DNA of 64,000 nt from Apostichopus japonicus (GCF_037975245.1 NC_092573.1:6571001-6635000), one strand, 5' to 3'; shown: positions 24,581 to 38,600, numbered from the stretch's first letter. Translations and numbers: made by a program. Notes: generated by a model not told the origin, from the sequence alone.

Positions 24581-26357
24581 TTTGTTTACTTTTATTCCTA
24601 TTCCATGTAACAAAGCAGACTTCACTTAAGACAGGTTAATTTATTTACCGATTCCAACTATCCATATGTGTGTTTTAACTTCTATGTCATCATTGCCGAT
24701 GTGCTTTTTCCTTAGCCTGGTTAATTTCCGCTTGGTAGAGGTCGGCAAACGTCAATGCTGCCCTCGCCAAATGGTGTTTAGGGTGTGACCTTTTATGCCT
24801 CCTTGCTTTACATACTTATGTAAACGATGCATACTTACGTATTATGTGAGTTACATGCTTCATTCCTATCCTGGTTCAGAGTGGCGTCGCATGTGCTCTC
24901 ATAGCAGACAGAAGTCCTAAGTAATATGGAAGTATCCTATATGTTTTAAATACTGTATGCATTAAAGGGCTCAATATCCTTATTGTATACTTCAGGTTAT
25001 GTCATACATAGCACATCTGATCATCATGATCACAGCTGTACAGTACATATCCAGAGGCAGCAGAAGTGGGTCCAATCTTGGGCCTGGTGGGGGGGGGGGG
25101 GCTAGCAATACCTGCGAGTTTAATGTTAGGGAATAGACCACAAAGTCTCCTCAACATCATAATGGTACCATTTCTAATTAGGTTTCTTAATTTCTGAACA
25201 AAAGGGCCCTTTGTAAATAACAAAAAGTGCACTTTTAACAAAAAGGGGCACTTTTTTGAAGAGGTACTTTTGAGTTTCTCATAAACCTTGAGGGTAGGTG
25301 GGGGGGGCAGTAACATGTTAAACCCCTCCCAGCTCTGCTGTCTCTGTACATACCATGCTGCATGTCTTGCAAAAGGAATAGAGAATTTGTGCAAGTCCTC
25401 CATGCAAAAGATGAATTATTTCACACTGCCACATCAAAGCAAATCACAGTAATGTGAACTCCACACCAAATGGAGATTACATGAGCTTGTTCGATCTATT
25501 AGGACAGTTGTCAGCTACAACAAGAGAGAACTCTATGGGCGATCTGCTAATTCATCAGGCAAGTTACCTGTATATTTTCAATGATATATATATATTTCCA
25601 TAACTTTGTTACAAATGCACCCAGTTCTTAGCTATCAGAAATTCAGAATACTAAAACACAAAGGCTTGATAACCAGGGAGCTGCATTAGAGTAGCAGCTC
25701 CCTGTGATAACAATGCAAAATAATCTACTGATAATTTGTCAGACAAAGCAAACCAATGTTTGCAACTCCCATTCTTGTGTTTTTTGCCCTGCATTATTAT
25801 ATTTTCAATTATATCCAATGTAGAGGCCATGGTTGCCTGAATGAGGTGAATAGGATGAAGACTACTTGTATCGCCATGACAATAGTACAACCACATTGCC
25901 CTCATAGATATGAACCATATTAAAAATACCGTGTTCATATATAAATATGAACTGTTTCTTTCAAGAGAGATGTTGGTTGGTTCACTCTTAGTAAATTCAT
26001 AAGCTATTTTAAGTCTTGTATTTTATGATTATCTTATCGCATCAACAATACCATCTACAGGTATTAATACTCAAAGCAAATTCTTAACAGACTGTGGCTA
26101 TTACATGACTTGATAAATGGAAAGTCTTCAATTATTCCATGAGACACAGAAGCCAGAATGAAGTTATACACGAATGGCTTCAGTCAGATTAGGTGGAGGA
26201 AAGAGAAGTGATGCACTTGTAAGGCTTATTTTTGATAGGTCCAGGTATAAGTTGGTAACGGTAAGCCGGGCCTAACACTAGTAACGTTAAACCGAGCGTA
26301 AACATGAAAGTCTTCATAAATAGTCTTGAAAAGCAGATATTTGATTATAAGTTCCTT
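24581..26357. other. Intergenic stretch between convergent genes
   Basis: No gene recognised. It holds a hAT-like MITE at 25052-25346, annotated separately. Minus-strand open frames (for example 25651-25938) have no family resemblance. Part may belong to 3' UTRs of the two convergent genes. Confidence 0.5.
25052..25346. mobile_element. hAT-like nonautonomous element (MITE), 295 bp
   Basis: Terminal inverted repeats are CAGAGGCAGCAGAAGTGGG at the left and, read from the right end inward, CAGAGACAGCAGAGCTGGG. The flanks are TACATATC and TACATACC, an 8-bp target duplication with one mismatch, as expected for hAT. No transposase is encoded. Confidence 0.8.
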
Positions 26358-26776
26358 TTTATTAATTCTTGGTATATAAATAAACTCAATGATGAACACA
26401 ACTATAAGCTCCCACAAGTTCCATGGTTACAGGATCTTCAATATTTTAAAGAATCAGTAGCTGTTATGAGACCCAAGTCCAATTGTGAACTTAAGACTTT
26501 GTGTTTGGAAATGTATGCAGTAGCTTTGCATTTGTAACGCATATCAATCACATCTTCATCCTTCCAGCCACGATAATTGCTTGCATCAACCCGCCACACA
26601 TGAAAAGCAATCATCTTGTCACTCCACCACAGTGATGAAATACTTAAAATGGTTGATACTGGTAAATGCCATTCACAGCCATCTCTCCAGGGATACAAAA
26701 TGTAGTTTCAGCATTCTGTGAAGGTTTCAAAAGCTTGCTATGGTTAAGCATCCTGTCTTATTGATCTATGACTTGG

Positions 26777-29506
26777 TCATTTCATTGCAGAGTAATATTC
26801 ATCCAGTTTCTGTGTTAGTAACTTTACATCTACTCTGTGCTTCATTAGAAATTGTCCTTGAAAATGGAAGACCGGTATTTCATATCTATACTGCTTGTAC
26901 CAATGTTTGTTCTCAGGAGTTGTAATATCAACTTCTTCCAAAGTAAACTGAAATAGAAAATGTTAACATTAATTATTTGTAGATAATTTCTTTAAAGTAA
27001 AAAAGTTAATGGCAAAGCTTGTAAACAGTGGCTATGCTTTACGCTAAATAAAAAAATGAATAAACTAAATTCTAATATCCCTCCCTGAGTTTTGATTGCT
27101 CCCCATAAACAATACAAATGAACAAACTACTGTATACCCTAAAATATGACCTACAAGGAACCTGTTTGAAAAAGATTTTGGTAAGTCTGTATGACATGGG
27201 CGTCAGCAGGTTTCAGAAAGTGGGGGGACACTATACTATCTAAGCGGAGCGCCACCATTGGTTGGCGCGTAGCGTACCAGAAAATTTCGGGTACATAAGA
27301 CCCCCTAGATCGCAGGAGACGGCCTTCCTGAGTCGTTTTTAGTTACATCAGAACCAGATCTGTGAGGAGAAATTTTGTCTCACAAAACTAAATTCCGACA
27401 GAAAGTACTGGTAGAAAGATGCCGTTCTGACACCAAGGGAAACGAATTACACAGCGTCCATCTCAAACGAAATATTTTCGGTAGTTTGGTATCATATAAT
27501 ACCCTGCATACAGGCAGAATACTGTCTGTAGGGCCTAAAATATATGATATTACCTTCCTGGTGGGGTCTTCGACTTGTTTTCAAGTTGAAATGCGTCGTT
27601 TTCTCTGATTCACAGTGTAGGGCAAGGGGAATTCCATTTCTGGCGAGAAGGGGTGCTTCCACAAAACACTCTAAAACATCGTTCAAACATCGCACAAACT
27701 TTTATCAGAGGTCTCGGACGAAGCGGGGAGGGTGAATATCGGAGGAAGGGGGATAAAGGGCCAAGCACTGTTCTAATTTCCAGTGCAATTTATTGATAAT
27801 GATTCTTAAGTTAGATTCTACTTGAATCAGCTCAGCAATTGTGATAGAAAATCGCGCATATGCATGTGATTTTTTTAATAACTGCTCTGAAAAGTGGGGG
27901 GGACAAATGATATGATATCCCCTCCACTTTTGAAAGTGGGGGGGACATGTCCCCCCCGTCCCCCACCTGTTGACGCCCATGCTGTATGATATCATGCAGC
28001 TTGCCTATATTTTTATGCAATAGTTTTACCATTACTTTTAGATGGTTGAATGGTTAATACCAATTTACAACTACAATGATTGGAATCATACATGCTTACA
28101 TACAAAGTGTGCTTAACATATATATGGTTTTCATTAATGGTTTTGTGTTCCTGGACATTTTTCGTCTGTGACAGAAGTTATGAACAACTATAAGGTTTAC
28201 CTTGTTTGGAAAGTCCTGCAGCACCTCCTTGGCATCATCACACAGACTACAATTTTCCTAAAAGAGGAACAGCAAGGTGACAATAGTTATGTTGACATTC
28301 TTTGATCAGTCCTAACCTGATGTATCAATTAAATCTAAAAATATTTGTACTGTATGCAGTAGTGACATTATTGGGGGAGGGGGGGGGCAATGATGGAACA
28401 AGCATTCCCCCTCAAAATGTTGGTGCCCCCCCCCAAATGATATTTACTATGTCAAAAAAAAGAGAAGAAAAAAAGAACCATAGGTAGGAAGATACACAAC
28501 TTTTTGTCTTCTACTGACTATAATTTAGTTATGTTTATGTCTAAAAATTCTCTTGATTTGAAGCTGGTGTAATGATGTATGGTGAAAATGCAAGGCTTCA
28601 GGAGGCTTCCCCCTTGAACCCACGCAGACATTGATTTGTGGTGTGTGCTCAGTTCTGCCTGCATTCTGGGCTACCTCCAAATGTTGCTCTCATTTTGCTA
28701 TGCCCCTACCCCCCCCACCCCTAAACTTCCAATTGTCTGACAACACCACTGACTGTATGTAATAGTCACATCTCTCCAACTTAGTAATGTCCACTGCATT
28801 CACAAAGAATGCAGTGACTATGCTGATACTTTGTGGTGACCAATTATAACATTATTTTAGCACATCAATCTGAGATTCCAAAGCATACTGTACCTAACCA
28901 CATAGTGCTCTCTAAGGTCTACTACTAGTACTCGGCTACATTCACTTTTGAAGGTCGTTAATATTGCCACAAGTGTGCTAAGTAAAGTGAAATTGTCACA
29001 ACAATGGGAAAGATGCATTAATGCTGCTAAATTTTGGAGAAACTACTGAGCATCGTTAATTAAAAGTTGCAAGAATACTTGTTTACGTACACAATATGTA
29101 CTGGTAAGAGCCTTGCTTTAGGTTACTTAGGCTAATGTATGTACATATATCTGTGAATATTCTGGCCTGACTTTAGAATCCGTACCATATGAATGTGCAA
29201 GCTTACTTCGAATCGGCCGAAGAACAACTGTATAATCCGGCTGAACCAATATTCTACGTAGCATAACAGTAATGGTACTGTCACGAACAAACTGTAACCG
29301 TTTCTTAGACCTAGGCCTACACTCAAGTGTGATGTAGGCCTATGCTACTGTACCGTAGGCCTAGTTTGAGAACATGGACGCTTACTGCTTACCTTTGTGT
29401 ATAGCGTGAGTATAGGTCGATCGGAGGAGATTGATCTCGAACATAATATTTGTGGGCTCACAGCCCCTTTCATCGAACTATGTATTCTAGTTAGCTGGCG
29501 AAACAT
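26777..29506 (-). CDS. C5orf63: Glutaredoxin-like protein, C5orf63 type
   Basis: Three exons read on the minus strand: 29506-29393, 28257-28201 and 26947-26777 (stop TGA). All junctions are GT/AG in phase 0, and the product is 113 residues. Residues 1-30 (MFRQLTRIHSSMKG...) are rich in Arg and Ser with few acidic residues, like a mitochondrial presequence. Residues 33-46 (LTLYTKENCSLCDD) give the first strand and a C-x-x-C motif. VDIT at 63-66 and EIPVFHFQGQFL at 80-91, with the cis-Pro segment, complete the thioredoxin/glutaredoxin-like fold. Exon order and these motifs match the C5orf63 family (yeast YDR286C relatives). Redox substrates of this family are not established. The ATG is the first in its frame and precedes the leader directly. 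An AATAAA candidate on the minus strand lies at 26363-26358. Confidence 0.9.
27195..27981. mobile_element. hAT-like nonautonomous element, 787 bp, in the C5orf63-like gene
   Basis: The ends are CATGGGCGTCAGCAGG and, inward from the right, CATGGGCGTCAACAGG. Both sides carry the perfect 8-bp target duplication CTGTATGA (27187-27194 and 27982-27989). Internal sequence from about 27236 (CTATCTAAGCGGAGCGCCAC) is shared with the elements at 37060 and 44936. It sits in the second intron of the glutaredoxin-like gene. Confidence 0.9.
28357..28751. mobile_element. hAT-like nonautonomous element, 395 bp
   Basis: Flanked by a perfect 8-bp direct repeat ACTGTATG (28349-28356 and 28752-28759). The ends are CAGTAGTG and, inward from the right, CAGTGGTG, a short inverted repeat. 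The interior has G/C homopolymer runs and no transposase. It lies in the first intron of the glutaredoxin-like gene. Confidence 0.8.
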
Positions 29507-30604
29507 CTTCTTGGAAGACGGAAATTACCGTTCTTGACTCAGCGTAGACCCAACAACGGGCAAGCTAGCAACAGTTATACTACTAGTAGTAGCAGTACTA
29601 ACCACTGACCTCTACCGGTTCTCACTCAATCTTTGGGGTTGAGTGAGAACCGACCTCTACCACCAACTGGTAAACATATTGCGCAATCATTCCGACAATC
29701 GGGAGTTCTTCACTTAAATGCATGGAACGCGAAATATCAGTTGCTAAACGTTTCGTAATGCTATTTTATATCTCAATGCAGGTTGCATTGGTCTGTTAAA
29801 ACTACAACGATGGAAGTAATTTCCTTTCGAGGTAGTACTTCTATGACCAAATGATTAATTAATAAAAGTGAGACCAAAATGTTGTTTTCATGTGAAACTT
29901 TATTTCGTTTTTTCTTGTCACAAAAGAGAAAAATGTTAAATCTTTATATTTGCATAGAACTAATAACATATTCGGACACAATGTGATGAGCTTCAAATAA
30001 ATTTATTCATAATCATATTAAGCTAATCAACTTTTATAATATTTCGTATGATTGTTGTTATTGTATTTATACATATAAAAAGCACTGTTGGTGTAATCAG
30101 TATAAATACCGTAATATATATTAAATGTAGGTTAACGTGCTCACAAAGTATCCGGACGATCCATATTGTTAACAATAAATGCATCATAACACTGTAATAT
30201 CTAAATTGGTCAAACTCTCGAGAAAAAAAAAAGAGCAACTGTTCTATGGTTTATTTGGAAATTTCACACAAATTTCGGTGCAGATATATAACCTAGAGAT
30301 TTTGTTTTCTTCAGAGCGTTTTGTACACAATATGAACATCTGTATGCAGTAATATACTTGATAGTCGATATAAGAAAGTTTTCTCTAATCCGACCTGGAC
30401 TACTACAGAAAAATTACCCCACTATACTTGCAAGAGTGAGGAGAGAAAAAGCTGCAATATAAAGGTCAGGAGCTAGGTCAAAGTTTTTATGAAACACGAG
30501 AAAAGATGATGATTATTATTTCACAGTTCAGATCCGTTGAAAGGAGGCGGGGTGAGAACGGTGAGGAATTGTCAGGAAACTGGGACCTGGGGAATCGTTA
30601 CACT
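29507..30604. other. Intergenic; 5' flank of the C5orf63-like gene
   Basis: Contains the 35-bp palindromic insertion at 29617-29651, annotated separately. The rest is AT-rich. No TATA box stands out and no other gene is recognised. Confidence 0.5.
29607..29661. repeat. Perfect 14-bp hairpin flanked by a 10-bp direct repeat
   Basis: CGGTTCTCACTCAA at 29616-29629 is the exact reverse complement of TTGAGTGAGAACCG at 29639-29652, with a 9-base spacer. GACCTCTACC flanks the palindrome on both sides (29607-29616 and 29652-29661), like a target duplication around a tiny foldback insertion. It lies about 110 bp upstream of the C5orf63-like start codon. Confidence 0.85.
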
Positions 30605-30610
30605 TTTATT
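30605..30610 (-). terminator. Candidate polyadenylation signal of the MCT-like gene
   Basis: AATAAA on the minus strand, about 260 bp past the stop at 30867. Position and orientation fit; use is unproven. Confidence 0.4.
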
Positions 30611-30866
30611 GTTGTTTTAATACATGACTTCGGGAATACGTCTCTGCGATTGTTTCCCGGTCAAATTTCATATCCACAACACGGGGTTCGTCAACATTTC
30701 AATTTGCCGCATATACTCTTTACAAATCACACAAGAACGGTATCAGAGAATTGTCTTTGGTAGTCCTTTGCTGATCACCTACGTGGATCCTTCAGGATCA
30801 TGATAAACCCTCAGAGTTGAGGATGATCCGGCGGGCCTAACCCTGCCGGTAAACCACATAGTCCAG

Positions 30867-33800
30867 CTAGGTTATGTCTATGTTATAGCTGACCAGACTG
30901 ACTCTTGGCTGTTTCTGTTTCTGACACGACACCTTTCTCTTCTTTACCTTACGTGAACTTCGCACTGCTAAAAGGATTAGAATACTACCTGACACGGTAT
31001 AAGACACAGCAGCTAAGATGAAAGCTAAACTGTATGATCCCGTTGCGTCATAGATAGCCCCTGTATAGGAGAAACAAAAATGTAACAGCTTAAAATTGAA
31101 CCTCGTCATTGATATACAGGTTCTAAACTTTAATCCAAATATTTAGATTTCCGTTCTCATCGTTAGGAAATGACTATTAAAAAAAAAAAAAAAATCTGGA
31201 CAAAATGTTTCTTTCCGCAGTATCAATATAGTCAAATTATTGAGCATTTACTTTGGTTTAAAATTTATTCCAAATATAGGGATAAGTAAAGTCATATGAT
31301 CGCTTCCTTGATGTTTTACAAGAGATTTAGTACCGCCCTGTTTGTACAACATATTGCAGGAGGGTGTTTTATTATATTTTTTTTACAATAATCCCCACCT
31401 TCGTTATTCCTAATTTAATGGTTCAATTAAATCAGTTGAAAAATGCAGTATTTTTATTTAGGCATTATGTCTACACAATCGTTGTATTTGATTTCCGACA
31501 TTCATGGCATATGCACGCAGAATGTAATGGATCACTTAAATCAGTTGACTATTGTAGCATTTTTATGCTGGCATTATGTCTAGACAATCGTCCCCCCCCC
31601 CCGACAATTCACAGCATACATAACCTATCACATTACCATATACATTTTAGTTCTATACCGTACAGCAGTGTGCATTGTATGCCGTCCATGCCTGCATATA
31701 TGGTAACTAGTCAACGGACAAAGTTCTCGCTTCGCAATTTGATAGTAATTTTGGTTATTGTAATTAATTAAAGGTTTCATCATTAAATGTTTTGGTTCAC
31801 ATTATAGGCATACCACTACACGCTTCCCTTACGCACAAGCCAGCGTATTGTCAGGGTCATTATGTATTTAAGTATTGCGCGTTCATGTAGAGGTATTTCA
31901 TGGAGGACACAAGTTTTACTGAGCCGACGCAAACGTTTTAAGATGTTGCGTCCCGTGGACGCAAGTTTTATAATCCCAGTAACAATACTGCCTATACCAT
32001 ATATAGCAACTTCTAGAATTGTTATTGGTACACAATGTAATTTCAAACTTGCATATAAGTCAAAATACTAAATAAATACAGTGAGGTCAGTTTGCAGGGA
32101 TGTCAAAGGTGAATTGTACTACCTAGATGGTGTGATATAACATGAGCATATACGGTACGTGATGAAAAACACTTTTGAATGAATAGCACTCTTCTTTAGG
32201 GTATTGGGTGGGTGGGGGGGGGGGGGTTCCTTTGTATACTTTGGTTCAGTATTAACAACAACATTTTAAGAACGTTGTGCTAACAACGAAATAATGTTGT
32301 GTAAAGCTTTGTGAAAACGTTATCCTGCTATTCTTGCGACTCAACATTTAACGTTTTAGTAACATTATTCATAACGTTAACATAACATTGGTTCAAATAT
32401 TTTCCTGATATTTTAATAACAAGTTTGTGTTTGCTGGTTACATGCCTAAGAGTCCGTTTAATATGGATATCACGAATGTGCTTGCCCACTGCATTTACAT
32501 GCCTGAGGATCTGTCCGTTACTAACTATTGTATCAATCGAGAGCGTTGCCGGGACAGTCTCTGATTTGCAGTATGGGCATACAGGCAAATAGATACGGGA
32601 AAATCGCTTTGTGAAAAGAGAAAGATACACTAGGCTGTTCATACTAGGGTCTTAACAAGACTAGGTTACCATCGGCGTTCTTCGAGTATTTTGCAACTGT
32701 CGGACCGAGGATCATGAAAAATGCCTTGTGCATGTGCAGAAGAATCATGTCTCAGTTTAAAACGTTTTTAGCGTAAAGGGTAAATTTTTTTCGTGTAGAT
32801 ATCATGTACATAACAGAAATTAAAACGAAAAAATATCGCTACTGGAAAAAGGACAACACGGCTTCGAACTTCGCTCATCGCCCACAAGACCACCTACGGG
32901 TATGATAAATTGAGAAATGCTTTCTCGCAAATGCCTCCACATGATCTTTCCTCGGCGACCCACATGCAGACCCACACGGATCGAGACATGTCAACAGCCG
33001 GTGATATGGATTGATATATTTAGACTCATACAGCGAAGATTATTAAAGGTGTAGCGGATTCTGAGATTAAGGGAAGTATCAACCAGAACAAGCAAAACAG
33101 ATAAGCCCCCCCCCCCAAAAAAAAACACGAAAAATCAACAACAAAACAAAACAAAACCCAGACAAAAATGATTCAAAAAAGGAGAAAGAACAAAACACAT
33201 TGGTTCAATGATTATCCTGATAGCTGGATCCGTTAATGAGATATCAATATTTTATATCAGTTTGTTTTGAAAAGTAAATTTTATAATACGTTGCAATGAT
33301 AAAGTAGATTTCTTACACAGGGGATTTGGAGCTATTGTTTTTCAGTAGTAGTAATAGTAGTAGTAGTAGTTTGTAACAAAGTATTTAAAGTGCTTATTGG
33401 AATTCAATGATGATGGATATTGAGTAAAATGAATATTAGTGAAATATGCTTATATCGTAAAATACATCACGTTGGAACAGCGATAAACCCAAATGGAACT
33501 AACACAACCAATCTTTCAAACCAGAGCTTTCTTAAAGTGCTGGGCAATCTTTAAAAGACTGGTGTGGTTCTTTCAAAGGTAAACGATATATCTATTTTAT
33601 TTAAAGATAGCAAACAATATCCGAAACTGGTCAAAAATGTCAAGACCAAGCTGTATCTTTAGATTCTGTTTATACTTTTATGTTTAATGTAAGCATGTAT
33701 TGTATACATGACTAACATTTATGTCATACAATATACAGGTAATGATAGAAAACAAACTCAGTATCGTAGAAACAACTAATGGAAATAAGGAGATCCTACC

Positions 33801-35596
33801 AAAGAATATTAACAGATATAAATGAATAAAGACAAACACCATTGAGACACCAGTTACTCTGTAATGTCATATCTAGACTTGCTCAAGTCGTCAATCCAAT
33901 ATGTATGATAGAGCATTTACAGCAACGTTATCTCCCAAACAAATTAAGCTACATTGTTTCAGGCTATGGTGTAGTTATATATTATCCTATCGTAGGCCTA
34001 AGGGTTGGTGTTAACGGTTGGAACATCCCTTCTTTTAATGTTCAGTATAGAACGATACTCAGATGTTTTTTATGATTATTTTTTATATTTTTTATTGTCA
34101 ACTTTAATGAGGGTAGTCCTGCTCAATGCAGAAGCACTGCTTTCCAGAGGAGCCTTCAATACAAAATACATATACAATATAATGCAGTAGAAAAACGGTA
34201 AACATCCAAAAGCACAAAAAGAACGGCAAAAAGATAGACAAACAATTATCAGACATCTATAAACAAAATATATAAGTTTTCACATGGCGTTTAAAAATAT
34301 TAACAGTTGGCAAGCATTTCAAATTTGGGGGAAGACTGTTCCACGACCTGCCTCCAGAAAAATTAAAGGACCTTTTACCATTCCCAGGTATAACAGGAGC
34401 AGGTAAAACATTATTGTAGTAGCTAGATCTAGTTCTGTAAGAATGGCTATCTCTCAGTAGAATAGTATTACCAGTAAGGTAATCTGGAGCCAGGCCGTGG
34501 ACACATACATATATACATTAGAATATTCCTGAAATATAATGCACGTTGGCGGATAATTTATATTAAAAAAAAACTTAGCAAAATAACATTGACGAAAATA
34601 TGTACTACCTGCTGGAAGCGAACCAGTTGTATAGCCACAACCTTGACAGTACATGACCAGAGTTACTACGTAATCAGCATATTGTGAGCCAAGGAGATTG
34701 ACCGCCGTATGCCAGCTCAGTACAACGGTCATACTGCGACAAAATCCCATTACTATGTACGAAACAGAGTAAAAAGATCTCGGTTATAGAAACAGCAAGG
34801 AGAAGTGTGGATCACTTTGCATCTGCCTTATAATATGAACCAATATGATGCCAGTATTAATGTGTAGTTTAAGTCATTTTTATCGTGCCCATCACGAATT
34901 ATGAAGATTGATGATTTTGAAGGTTGAACAATGGAATTGTACGCTACCGTTAACCGAGACTAATATGTGAACAAATGTAAAGGGTACAGACCGGTGTAAT
35001 AGAGGTTATGGAACGTGTGGTGATTGGATTGGGTGGGGTGGTTTTGGAATGAGTGGGATTGGAGAAGGGTTGGGATGGAAGCGGGTAGGGGTTTTGGGGA
35101 TGATTCATGTGTAGGATGGGGGGGGGTAGGGATTGTTTCTTAGCTGACGAGGACATCCTGGGGTTACGTAATTGTTAACGAATGTTAAGATTATTTTGTA
35201 TCTTTCTCGTTACCCTGATTGGGATTTCAGCAATGACAGTATTTCGGGGGGGGGGGGGGGATGAAGTGGGAGTGAGTGGACTTGCGATGGGTTTTCCCTT
35301 GTTTCGCCACTGTTTGCTGCCAACACTTACCGCATGATAAGACGAGTAAAGGTCCAATAGTTGTAACGAATGAGAACATCGTTGATACCGCGGCCATGAG
35401 TAGGGCAGACCCAAGCATGACGTATATGGGTCGACAACCAATGTTTCCGCCAATCACACAGAGAAATATTCTTGAGAGGACATCAGAAATGTTGGCGGTG
35501 GTTGTTAGTAACCAGATATCATTCAACGTCAAGGTATGCAGGCTCTCAAAGAAACTCACCTGTGTGAAAAAATATATTTATATATATATGTATATA

Positions 35597-35695
<99 letters not shown>

Positions 35696-38600
35696 CCATC
35701 CAAAGGTTTCATAATTTATACCTCACCAGAGCTTCCATTCAATAATCTTATCGACCATGAAATTTCAAGTAAAGTCACCAAATATAGCCTGAGAGACTGG
35801 ACACGAAAATCAAACAACGTGACCCACTCTTAACCCCAGTTCCCCTTACATCGAGGTTGTTACCGTATGGTCATGACAACGTTATGTCAAGTGGTAATCA
35901 ATTGAAAGAGTGCATATATATTTCAAATGTTGGCCCGGTCTGAGCTCAATTCTACTTCTTCTCAACTCGTGTATAACTTATAAGAAAGTTCATTGCACTG
36001 TTGCATGTTTTCATCAGGTTAATTATAACTTGCACGGTATGTATGCTATAGTTTACTTCTCATCAATAAACAAAATCGACTTGATAGAACAGTCGTTTTA
36101 ATTGTTACATAACATGATCACAGGTAGTACGTAGCTATACAACGGTTTACATCATGAATTCGGAATTGTCGCTGATGTGAAACTAATTCTCATTGTAGCC
36201 TAGGCAACAAAAGAAGAAACAATAGAGCTTAGAACACGTGATTCCCCCACCACCCCCACCACCCCACACCAATATATTCTTGATGATGCTGTTCTATACC
36301 AAGAAATCCATGTTGCTTGAAACGGCCGTGATATAAACACAATTTAATAGAATTCCAGCTACTTCTATTCCGCGGTATACTATTGTTCCGATGCCAGTAG
36401 CCTACATATAAGCTTCTTTTAGCGTACATTGCTTGCAAGAAACGTTCACTTGATTTGAGGGCTAAGAACGTAAATTGTGTGTGTAGGCGGGAGCGCAAAC
36501 AATAAAGAATGGATTAAACTTTCAAAGTGCGATGGCGTGACATAAAGATGTCGTTTTTGGAATAACATGTCACCAACATCAATTTCAACGAAAACAGCTG
36601 CATTGAGACGGAGATCTCTATAGAAGAAGGAGGCCTGGTAACAACCCTCTGTAACTCTATATTTAACAAAACAATATATAAGGACTTTTGCCCCTTTAAA
36701 AACTTATATAACCAGGCTGACCTTTGAAATCATACCCAAATAAACTTGACGGGCCGTTACATCGTGCCACAGCTGGACACTGCAGTGGTAACAAACTAAA
36801 AGTATGTCTTGGTTTGGTACTAGTTTAATTGTCGCTAGCCAGTTGGCATCAGCATGAAGGTCATATCCATAGACTACTGCTGGGATTATATGTATTAAAA
36901 CGTTCTTGTATTTCTATAAAAGAATCAATGTGAAAGGTCAAGTATAGCAACCTTTGATAAAACTGAACTAGTTCGCCGACGAAGAGTTTTAGAAGTAATA
37001 GACCGCGTCCATGTTCATATAATGTCCGTACTACTTCCTCTATTCATACCACATACGTACAGTGGCGGAGCTAAGGGTATTGGTCAGGAGGGGCGAGAAT
37101 GGTCTGTAGGGGCGCTTTCGACGCTATCTAAGCGGAGCGCCACCACAGGTTGGCGCGTAGCTTACAGAAATTTTTTGAGTAAAGATAATCCCTAGATCGC
37201 CGGAAATGACCCTTTCCGGGCCTGGCTAATTTGCAGATAAACGAAGAATAAATAGGTGTCATCGCCAAATTACACCAACAAAATGTGAATATGTCAATAG
37301 GTAGATGAGAGCGCAATAAAAAAGTCAATAATCGCGAATAAGTAAAAAGTGGCAAAGAGCTGAAAAGGGCGCCAGCAGTCCATTTGAGTCCGTCAGGGGG
37401 GCATCCGCCCCCCTGACTGTATGGACGCTCCGTCACTGCATACGTAGGTGTTCCTAAATTAGTTCATGTCCGAACTTTGTTCCCCCACTGTATTCAGGAA
37501 TAAGATGTTTCAACAGTGGCCTAAAGTTGTACTAGGCATAGAAGTGTCTATTCAGACCAGCGAAGACAAACAGAAACTCATTTTGGGCGCAGAACCTTCT
37601 GTAGAACCAGAAGGCCTCTTGGCCTTTTTGGATAAGATCGTGTGTAGCATTATGTTCCCCTTCTAGGGGAATCGTGATGTACACCTGACTATGATCAAAC
37701 AGGCACAGTCTCGATGGAAGGGGACCGGGGTTGAGAGCGGATCCGCCATTGGTAGTTTGGTTTTACGTGCCCAGGCTCTTTCTTGGATGACGTTTCTAAA
37801 CAATTACCAGGAGGAAACTAACCTCTTACCATGGACGAAAGTCGGGCACCCATGCATGCTATATAATATCGGCGGTATAATAGAACGGTTATCGCTCGTT
37901 ACCGGAATGGTGACGGACGCGTTAAGATAGAAGTTATACTTGTACCAAATCTATGCATTGAGTTAAAAAAAATCAACGCTTTCTACCCTCCTCCTCCTCC
38001 TCCTCTTCCTCCTCCTCCTCCTCCTCCTCCTCCTCCTCCTCCTCCTCCTCCTCCTCCCCTCCTCCCCTCCTCCTCCCCCCTCCCCTCCTCCCCAAAAGTA
38101 GAAGAAGTAATCATGGTTATAGCATGGAGCTATAAACGAGAGCTCCATGGTTATAGTAATAATAATACTAATTCAAAATCAACACATATATGTAAAGTTA
38201 AAATCGTTCAAACACATGTATACTTACAAAGTTCATTTGGTAAATGGATAAGGCAAAAAACATAAAGAAGTATGCCACCGAGATACACCAGGTATCCAAT
38301 AATTTGACGAATGTTTTTAACTTCTCAGAGACTCTTGGTTGTGAAAGGATCCGCCGAGAAATTTCGTACAGTGTTTTCTTATTCCTCTCCGGTTTTTCGC
38401 ATTCGTCACCAGGACCATGGTTTCCCTCTTCCATGACAAAGGCGGGGTTATTGTGACCATTTTCGGGAGGTTTTTCATCCGAGATTGTTTCATTTGATTC
38501 CAAATTGGGTTTTTTGTCCATAGTCGATTTCTGAACTGGTGTTTTTGTCTCTCTGTCATAAAAAATCAGAGTCAATGGCAGCATTGTTACAATCATGGCG

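Noticed and set aside
26438-26698. 86-codon minus-strand open frame downstream of the C5orf63-like stop
   Set aside because: Amino-acid content is plausible but I recognise no family and there are no supporting splice sites; it is likely 3' UTR or flank.
35575-35745. Tyr/Ile-rich open frames at (TA)n tracts, also near 39.9, 50.2, 51.5 and 60.2 kb
   Set aside because: Pure microsatellite translation.
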